This document shows positions 56,706 through 64,000 of a stretch of 64,000 nucleotides of DNA, in pieces. The stretch spans positions 496,001-560,000 of the forward strand of contig JAFREE010000001.1 of assembly GCA_019400425.1 (NCBI GenBank), in the 5' to 3' direction. The notes beneath the pieces are model-generated. The model ran no database searches. It had not been told where the DNA came from and was given only the letters and a program-made list of their open reading frames with translations. The stretch comes from Hymenochaete sp. R1. Its lineage: Eukaryota > Basidiomycota > Agaricomycetes > Hymenochaetales > Hymenochaetaceae. The position numbers and the translations under genes are program-made. Position 1 is the first letter of the stretch. Each line of letters opens with the position of its first letter.

Positions 56706-59192
56706 TCAGACTTTCAACCACTTGCGGCCACCCCAACCGACAAGTCTGGCAAATACTTCATCGCGTCCTCCAACCCACCAAAACTTTTCCTCTTCTACCT
56801 TCGGGATTATCTCTTCCTCGCGTGTATCATTATAGCTCATCCCTCCAGGAATTCTCTGCCACTTTACACTTAGCCCTGGCATCGCTGACATTCCTAGCTT
56901 CTTAACCCCGTGGATATCGTTGAAAGCGATACGTATTTTGGGACGGCCCGCCGTCGCGGGCGTGAAATAAAGAGCAACGCTCGATAGTGACAACATGCCA
57001 GGTATAGCTTTGTAGTGGGCGAGGAACGCTAAGGGGTCTTCGTTAGCAATCGTAGCAGCTGATGACCTTCGTCCGCTTACTTTGAACCTGACCTTCTTCG
57101 ATTGGCTGGGTCCGATTCCCATCCACGCCATTCCCTTGCCCCTGTAGCACATTGAGTCGGAGTTCGCACAAAGGAATCAGGCGGAAGTTGGATAGTACCC
57201 ACCTTATTATTTTTTGACCCCAATAAACCGCCTTGACGTGCCCAGTTGTGCATGCTTTGAGCTTTCTCTCCCAGTCTGCGCCAATCCACATCGGCTTGAC
57301 GCTGAACGGGCTGAGTTTCAATATCTCTATCCTCGAGAGACTTCGGCTCAATTGAAATATCCTCCGACTTCGTTTGCTTGCCTCCAGCTTTCCTGTCTCC
57401 GGTCTTCTTTTTTCTGGCTGGTCTAATGTCCTCTCCTTTCTCTATACGCCGAGAGATGAGCATCATAGCGTATTCTGCATCCGTAGGAGCGTTGTCGAAG
57501 AGAGGAGGAAGACGTTCTCGATCGGCTGGAGGAAGCGAAGCAATTACTGGCAAGACGTGCCAGAAGAGGAATCCACATATAAACAGAGCAATCTTGACAA
57601 TATATTTCGTAGGAAGATAAACTGTGAGAATTACCAGGATCGCCAGAAGCTGGTTCATTGGCGAAAGTTAGCGATATGCAACGTAGATGATCTATCATAT
57701 AGAACGCACGAATGTATAAGTCCTTGATGCGGACGGAACACGCCACAAGAATATGCTGTTTCAAACACGCGATTAGAAAAAGAGAGTGCTTTATCATAAA
57801 ACGTTGGAAAAATCGACATACTTTCGGACCCTTTCATGTACATCAGCTAAATCGTTGAAAGAATTGATCAAGCCTTTCTTAAAGTCGCTTTCGTCTGTGC
57901 TTTCAATCGGAGCATCCAACACAGTCGGCTCGTCCACAACCGATTCCTGATCTGCTTCAAGTGCATCGTAGATAGTTTCTTTTGATACCTGAGCATCAAC
58001 CTCGACACTATTTGATCTCTCTTGCCCATCAGCTACGCGGGCTTTGCCTTTCGCAGCGCCTTTTGCCTCTTTCGCATGCTTCTTGGCACTCGCTTTCTTG
58101 GGTTTGCTGAATACCCGGAAGAGACGCCATGCTTCCAGAACTCCGGAAGATGACTTTGACCCAAGTCTCGTCTGTAATTCTCGACCAAGTTCCTCCGCAG
58201 ACGCTGGAGAAATTGTCTGAGAACGAGCTACCGCAGTGATAATATTCCGACTCACCCACTTCCTGTCTTCGTTCCCGAAGCTCTTTGAGCGTTGGGTAGG
58301 CGAGGACTTTGCGTCTCAATAGGGACATCATGACGCGGAAGAAAACGGCTGGCATCACAAGATTGCGGTACCACAGGACCCAAAAAAGCTACATGGTTGG
58401 CTGTTAGAAATAGGATAAGTAGAAACATTAAAAAGTAACTAGCGCTTACCGCGCAATATGCTGCACTCTCTTTTTTATTCTCCCAGGTGGCTAGACGAAC
58501 CAATCGAGAGAAAAACATTCCGTATGCGGGATGCGCTACAAGATAGAGTCGCTGCGTTGCGACTCTCAGATGACCCACTGTAAATCTATCAGGTCGCGCT
58601 TGTGCCGGAGGCAGAATCGGTAGAACATATTTCTTCAAATAATATTGTCAAAACTCGTTGAAACAACAAAACGAATCCGTACAAATGCGACATGTCCAGA
58701 GAAAGACTGTACACTGTCCAATGTTGGAGGCAAAGAACGAGGGACTTTCTCAGAATTGATAGCCAACCACTCCTGATCCAAAGGGTCTGGAACATCTTCG
58801 ACGTCATGAGGGACGCTAAAGAGTTCATCTGATGACCCAGAGTACACGCCGTTATGTTCAGGGAGCCGAACCTCGGAAACGTACTTCAAACTTTGAAGTT
58901 AGTGACAATGCTTTGCATGTACAAAGAGTGCACGTACGTCTGAAAACAGTGTAAGAAAGTGTACCACCTCTTCCTGGTCAAACAATTGGCGCAGTTCCGT
59001 TTCCGACATTTCGTCCTCGCGCTTTGCTTCATGGTTAAGTGTCCTTTTTTCTATGGCAGTGGCCCCCAAAGTGTCAAAACTTGCTACACTATCGGAACGA
59101 CCAGGCGTCTGATTCTCAAGAGGAAGAATGGGTGGGTCCTGTGTTGGACTCGCATCTGAAGCATCTATTTCTGATCGAGCATTAAGGGCCAT
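56706..59192 (-). CDS. GRAMD4-like membrane protein (GRAM domain)
   Basis: Exons 59192..58938, 58883..58683, 58632..58450, 58388..58256, 58203..57822, 57755..57710, 57649..57203, 57141..57081 and 57028..56706 give 676 residues. The N-terminus is disordered. A central region reads RLYLVAHPAYGMFFSRL, LFWVLWYRNLVMPAVF, EAWRLFRVF, FNDLADVHERVRN and IFLWRVPSAS. Two close membrane segments follow (LLAILVILTVYLPTKY and IALFICGFLFWHVLPVI). PTDAEYAMMLISRR and a C-terminal GRAM-type lipid-binding domain (IPGMLSLSSVALYFTP, IAFNDIHGVKK) complete it. The layout matches GRAMD4 and its fungal relatives. Expected at the ER or organelle membranes; function in fungi unknown. An upstream coding exon near 59313 cannot be ruled out. 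Confidence 0.8.
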
Positions 59193-59547
59193 TTGACTGG
59201 TTTCACTTGAGAATAAGTCTAGTTGGTGTTGGTGGATGTACAAGGGACAGCGTGTAGGAGTCGTTTCTACGCCAAAGCAACTTAGCCGCACTGGGAGCGT
59301 CGTTATTCATGATGATGTCACGAATGAGTCCCATCACTGTGGAACTGACACATTTCTGTAAGTAATAAGCCAACGACCACGGCACCGCTTGCTTATTACT
59401 TAGATGCAAAATTTAGCGCATGAGAGCAAGGCGAACATGCATGAGCGATATATTGACTGGGCGACGTTGGGGCGCAGGAGGAGAGATCGGAGTACACTTT
59501 GTGTACGGATCGGGAAAAAAAATCAAAGGAACTATTTGCCCAAGTCT
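59193..59547. other. Intergenic
   Basis: 355 bp with the promoter of the GRAM-domain gene and the 3' side of the LYR gene. A short minus-strand frame starting MNNDAPSAAK (near 59313) could be an upstream exon. Confidence 0.6.
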
Positions 59548-59919
59548 TCATCGCATTGGCAGGACTTGCTTTAGCTCCTTTCTAGCTATGGATATAAGAC
59601 TTTGTATTTTCTCCTGCATTCGATAGTATCAAGCAAGTCAGAAAAACGCTCACTGCGGACATATTACACAGTTCCCGTGGCACACTCACCGCATTCGTTT
59701 CATACCTATTCCGCTCAATAAACTCTTGACGGAACCAGCTAGCGGTTTCTCGCCTTGCTTCTGGATTGGGAATATCTAAGTCATAGCTATGTCTGAATGA
59801 CAAATGGTCCAACAAGAGATGCAACAGTATGGGTACTCACGACGACAAGCCCGTAACGCATATCTATAAAGATCTAAGACTTCTGAACGAAGAATAAAAT
59901 GCTTGAGAGTCAAAGTCAT
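59548..59919 (-). CDS. lyrm2: LYR-motif mitochondrial protein (LYRM2-like)
   Basis: Exons 59919..59841, 59775..59690 and 59613..59548 give 76 residues. LTLKHFILRSEVLDLYRYAL holds the Leu-Tyr-Arg motif. HIPNPEARRETASWFRQEF and the last helix IARKELKQVLPMR follow, in the order of animal LYRM2 (about 88 residues). LYR proteins act with acyl carrier protein in assembly of respiratory complexes and iron-sulfur enzymes in mitochondria; LYRM2 is linked to complex I. Reading frames here are short and the gene is easy to miss. Shares a 267-bp divergent promoter with the 4E-T-like gene. Good confidence. Confidence 0.85.
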
Positions 59920-60186
59920 TGATGTAAGCGTCTTCGAATGTTGTCTTCTAGGTGATGGTTGTAGAATGAGCGGCAGAGCTGAAGAGAAGAATGTGGAAAC
60001 GGAAAGAGTGACCTGCGTCGGATGAGGATGTGCTGGCTTGCCCGCCAGCTTGGGCTTGGGCTTGGACTCGAGACGCGCCTCTTGCGACTGACCACCATCC
60101 ACCCTCCTATTCCTAGATCCACTTCTACGCCCCAACGACAGCAGAGCTTGAAACCCGGCCTTCCCATCTTTTCTCTTCTTTGACCC
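59920..60186. promoter_or_regulatory. Divergent promoter
   Basis: 267 bp between the starts of the LYRM2-like and 4E-T-like genes. No specific motif assigned. Confidence 0.6.
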
Positions 60187-63100
60187 ATGTCGACGATCAC
60201 TGGTAGCAACGAAATCGCTCCCAGCGAAGTGCCTGATGCTATTTCCGAAATCGAAAATACTGTCGAGGGTATCGCCTTGGAGGACACGGCTGAAGACACA
60301 CCAGACGAACCGGAAGTGTCTTCTGAATCTAAACGGCCTTTTCATGTCTATACCAGAATGCAGCTCGTCCGTCTCAGTCAATCTCATCTGGTAAAGGAGC
60401 CGGAGGGCATGCCAGCGTTTAAGAGTTGGTTCGGGTGCGCTCCGGTTATGTTTCCTTCATATGCTGGATGCTCATATCTCTTACTTTGTGGGGCTCAGAG
60501 ACTGGCCCGAACAGGACAGTGGGAGGTCGAAAAAAGATGCAGAAGCTACAAATGGTACTACCACTTCGATGCGGGAAAGACGGTCAGTCATATTCTTCAT
60601 CATAGAAATGCCTCTCGTTCGGACTTACGTGACTGCATTCTTCTCTACTACACAGTTTCAGGCGCGATGCTGAAGATGGAGGTAAGTTAGCAGTAACTCA
60701 GTTGTTTCTGCATAATTCCTATTTCATACCTCTTTTTTAAAGATGCTCCCCCAAGACCTTCTTTTCGGACCACTCTTTCCCAGCCTTCCCAAATGGGCAA
60801 CTTCAAACATCAGCCTCTTCGATCCAATAATGACCGCGAGACTGGCGACTTAAGATCAGTAAGTATACTCAAACTTTCTTTCGCAAATGCTCACACGAAT
60901 TCTAGCTTTCCGACAAGTTTGATCGTGAAAAACGCGGCGTTGGCTTACCAGCACATTCCACTCTCTTACGCAATCGCGATCGTGATGCAGCTCCTCACCT
61001 TACGACTGGTAAGTGCAACTTATTACTATTATTGCTCTAAGTAATGTAACATTGCGCAAAGAACGTGATGGACAACGGACTGGGATGCGGAGACGTAACG
61101 GCGAGAATAATGACGACTGGCGCCGTGGTACGTGGACTCTATGCACACTTTGAGTCTATTTTTAAGCATTTAAAAAGGATCGGAGTCCCTTCGAAATGGT
61201 CGTGATGAACGTGAGTTAGATTGTTTAGTATGAGAGTATCTTGCTCAAAGTAGTGGTAGCTCACGGCAGGCGTGAACGAGATGATCGCGACGGACAGCGT
61301 ACACGTGCCAAAGATACTTCTCGGCCCCGTGGAAGTTCGCCTTTGAATAGGCGAGAGCGAGACGACCACCGCAAAGATCGAGACCGCTTTAATGAGGCCG
61401 ATGACGATGGTAGGCGTTGGCGTGATGAAGGCAAACGGCGAGACCGGGACCGTGGCCGCGATAGAAGTCGTGACCCGAAGGACGACGTCAATGATGGGTG
61501 GACGAACTCGGATGATCGAAGAAGGGGGGCGAGGGACCGGAAGTTCGATGACTTTGCGGATAGAGACGATAGGAAGGAGCGTGAAAGAGAGAAAGAACCC
61601 GCATGGATGGAAACCTATGTACCACCTTCCACTTCGACTGGAATTTTGGGTGGAAAGTTAGGTGAAGGTGAGGTCGACAGCATCCAAGCCTGGAAGAAGG
61701 ATATGAAGGAGCGCGAACTCAAGGCAAAGGGGTTATCTGATGAACCTTCGAAAGCTGATGCCAATGAAGTCCAAGAGAAGCCGAAGAACAGTGATAGTCT
61801 GGAACCCGGCACTGAAGGACTAGACGAAATCCAGCTCTTCAAGTTAATGATGAAGAAAGAAGAACAGAAGCGAGTGACGAGCAACGGTGACATGCATACC
61901 AGCTCAGAGCCCTCAGCTTCAGGAGACGGTCCCAGTAAGACATCAGACGCGACGATACCTGGATTGATTCGAGTCCGTGAAAATCGCTCTACTACCGGTT
62001 TGTACTTCTCTCTTTCCATCTCACACAAAACAAGAATATTGAAAGGGTTACCGCAGGCTCGCCAACAATCCAGAATGGGCCGTCCACAACAAATGAGGTT
62101 TCGGCAACAGTGTCGATCCCTAAAGCTGCAGCCACAAGCACTGGGCCGATATCACCCCTAGTCGGACTTGAGAAAACATCCCCTACCCCAGGTCAAAACG
62201 CTCCATCCGTTTCACGAGTGGAATCTGGTAGTTCCCGTTTCTTGTCTCTTGGAACATCCGAGAACAACATAGGTCAAAATAGTAACCATTCGCTCAATAA
62301 GGATGCCTCGTCACCAGTCATTTCCTTCGACCCACCTCGTCAGTCTCGCCTCCTTGCATTTGGAGCGCAGAATGCGAGGGTTTCTCCTCAAACAAATCCT
62401 TTAAGTCCTGTCGTCATCGATCAACCCAACCGCTTCCAGCAAGCGGATTCATATTCCTCCAACTTCGGACGTGCATCTGCTTCGCCCGGTATCCCGCTTT
62501 CCGCTCCTCAACCAACTGTTCTTGACAAGACAGGTTTCCAGCACCCACCTATCACTAGCCTTATGGATCTTCAGGCTAACGACAATATTGGCCGACGGTC
62601 TGGATTCGATCCTGGGGTCTTGAATCCTCTTTTTTATGAAAACGGTCCACGTGCAAACCATTCAATGGAAATGAACAGAGATCAAAAGCTCAACGAATCG
62701 CTTCGGTCTACTGGCTTCCCTCAAGGCCCCAATGAACGTGCCGCACTTCTTGCTCAAATGGAAGCCATGCAATCATCCGACATACGACGAAACACGACCC
62801 CACCTTCATCCAGTTATGTAACTTCTCCGGTTTCGCCATTTGAGAGCCATGCCCAAGGTAACCAGACTACGTATTCAGTTGGTAAAGGGAGCAGAATGGC
62901 AAAACATTTTGAAAAGCAGAGGGACCCAATTGCGGGTGGCAATAGAAATATGCAGGTTCCAGGCATGCTAGGCAATGTCCCAAATCGTCAAGAGCAAATA
63001 TACAGCAGTTCAACGTCGTCAGAAGCGCGTAATATTCAAGATCTTTTAACTATGCTGAACAACTCGGCTCAGGTAACGTCGTTTCCGTGATTCTTCGAAC

Positions 63101-64000
63101 CTATCCTGAGCCATGTTTGTGTTCTTTAGCGTGGTTTGCAATCGCATGGCCTCAATCAAGGCCTGATGCATCATCAAGGATTACCTTCTAATCAAATGGG
63201 ACCGACGAATCCTCTGAGTCGGCACGACTCTTTGTCAGATCGTGATGAAGGAAGCTTTGCTCCAGACGATCTTGTCCCTGGCTTGCGCCCTGCGCCTCCA
63301 AGATCTCGCGACAATAATGGGGGACATCTCTATGGTAATGGGATGGAGGAACCTCTCGGCATGAACCCCCGCTTCAATAATCACAGAGGCGGCTTGGATC
63401 AGTTGCTTCCTGGCCCATTGCATGCACAATATAATGCTCAGGGACTCAATGTTGGTCGTAACGGAGGCGGACTTCCTCAACAGTTGATGCGAAACGGTCC
63501 ATCACCTATGAATAACTTCAGCGCGGCGCAGGGCTTATCCCAACAGCGGCTCCCGCCAGGTCTCGCGAATCTTGGAGGCAGGCCTCCTCACGATCCTGCT
63601 CAGTTCATAGGCGGCGGTGGCAATTTCAATAATCTCCCACCTCAACTTCAGGGAGGTTTGTCTCAGCAAGCTAGCGTCCCACAAGGGTTGAACAATCTGC
63701 AGAACCCAAATTTGGCATTGCTTGGGAATCCTGCGTTTATGCGTGGACAGCCTGGACTCGGTCAGTTAGGGAGCAACGTGAACGAAGGACCAGCCGGTAT
63801 GAACCTACGAAATGTGCCAGGTGCTCCCGTCCAAAACCAGATGCTGGGTCTTGGAGGACCCAATATCGGTCAGAATATGCGCGGTGTCCCACCTTTCAGC
63901 GCCCAGCAACTTCATAATGTGAACGTACCTGCGATGAATCTGCGCCAGAATCAACTCCAACCCCAACTCATGCAGCAGCTTCTCCCGCAACAGATGCAAG
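60187..64000 (+). CDS. eIF4E-binding protein, 4E-T-like, 3' end beyond window
   Basis: Exons 60187..60434, 60499..60582, 60662..60681, 60743..60858, 60906..61008, 61062..61127, 61178..61210, 61260..61997, 62057..63072 and 63130..64000 give about 1098 residues, and the frame is still open at the edge. Near residue 55 lies YTRMQLV, a canonical eIF4E-binding motif (Tyr, four residues, Leu, hydrophobic). The next 300 residues are rich in Arg/Asp. EPAWMETYVPP, EVDSIQAWKKDMKERE and GLDEIQLFKLMMKKEE follow, resembling the repressor part of metazoan 4E-T (EIF4ENIF1). The rest is Asn/Gln/Gly/Pro-rich and low-complexity. Expected role: binds the cap-binding protein and represses translation or promotes mRNA decay in P-bodies. 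Exon 3 is 20 nt. The assignment rests on motifs, so moderate confidence. Confidence 0.6.

Overview
This 64 kb window reads as nuclear DNA of a filamentous basidiomycete, most likely an agaricomycete. Genes are closely packed on both strands. Nearly every gene is cut by many short introns (about 48-100 bp, GT-AG with a few GC-AG). 5' leaders are pyrimidine-rich, and the protein families are fungal housekeeping ones. I rebuilt 31 protein-coding genes by following conserved protein sequence across splice sites and checking that every exon join keeps phase. Genes 1 and 31 run off the window. I saw no rRNA, tRNA, CRISPR array, transposon or virus-like gene.

Layout. 1-13.3 kb: a Ser/Thr-rich membrane-type protein (left end missing), a 3.5 kb gene-free stretch, a GT31-type glycosyltransferase, a glutathione S-transferase-like protein, SGT1, and a second Ser/Thr-rich single-pass membrane protein. 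14-21 kb: Rab4-like GTPase, D-serine dehydratase, an HSL-type alpha/beta hydrolase and an acyl-CoA thioesterase. 21-30 kb: an RBM39-like splicing factor, a ketol-acid-reductoisomerase-like protein with altered catalytic residues, a short-chain dehydrogenase, a cupin protein and the DUG3 amidotransferase. 30-42 kb: phosphoacetylglucosamine mutase, alpha-SNAP, a NUS1-like cis-prenyltransferase subunit, dihydrofolate reductase, mitochondrial bL36, a DMT-type transporter and DNA ligase I. 42-53 kb: mitochondrial pyruvate carrier 1, an unnamed conserved fungal protein, an EED-like Polycomb WD40 protein with an apparent frameshift, a PPZ-type phosphatase, ribosomal protein uS17 and isopentenyl-diphosphate isomerase. 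53-64 kb: a REC8-type cohesin subunit, a GRAMD4-like membrane protein, a LYRM2-like protein and an eIF4E-binding 4E-T-like protein.

The region is ordinary chromosome, not a specialised cluster: most neighbours are functionally unrelated. Local groupings that may mean something are the divergent reductoisomerase-like/SDR pair with a convergent cupin gene, and the two similar Ser/Thr-rich membrane proteins on either side of a Golgi-type glycosyltransferase. The most notable sequence-level features are several very small exons (9, 11, 13, 16, 20, 20, 20 and 22 nt, plus 12-14 nt terminal exons), three GC-AG introns, the catalytically altered reductoisomerase relative and the frame break in the EED gene. 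All gene models are inferred from sequence and have not been tested against transcripts.
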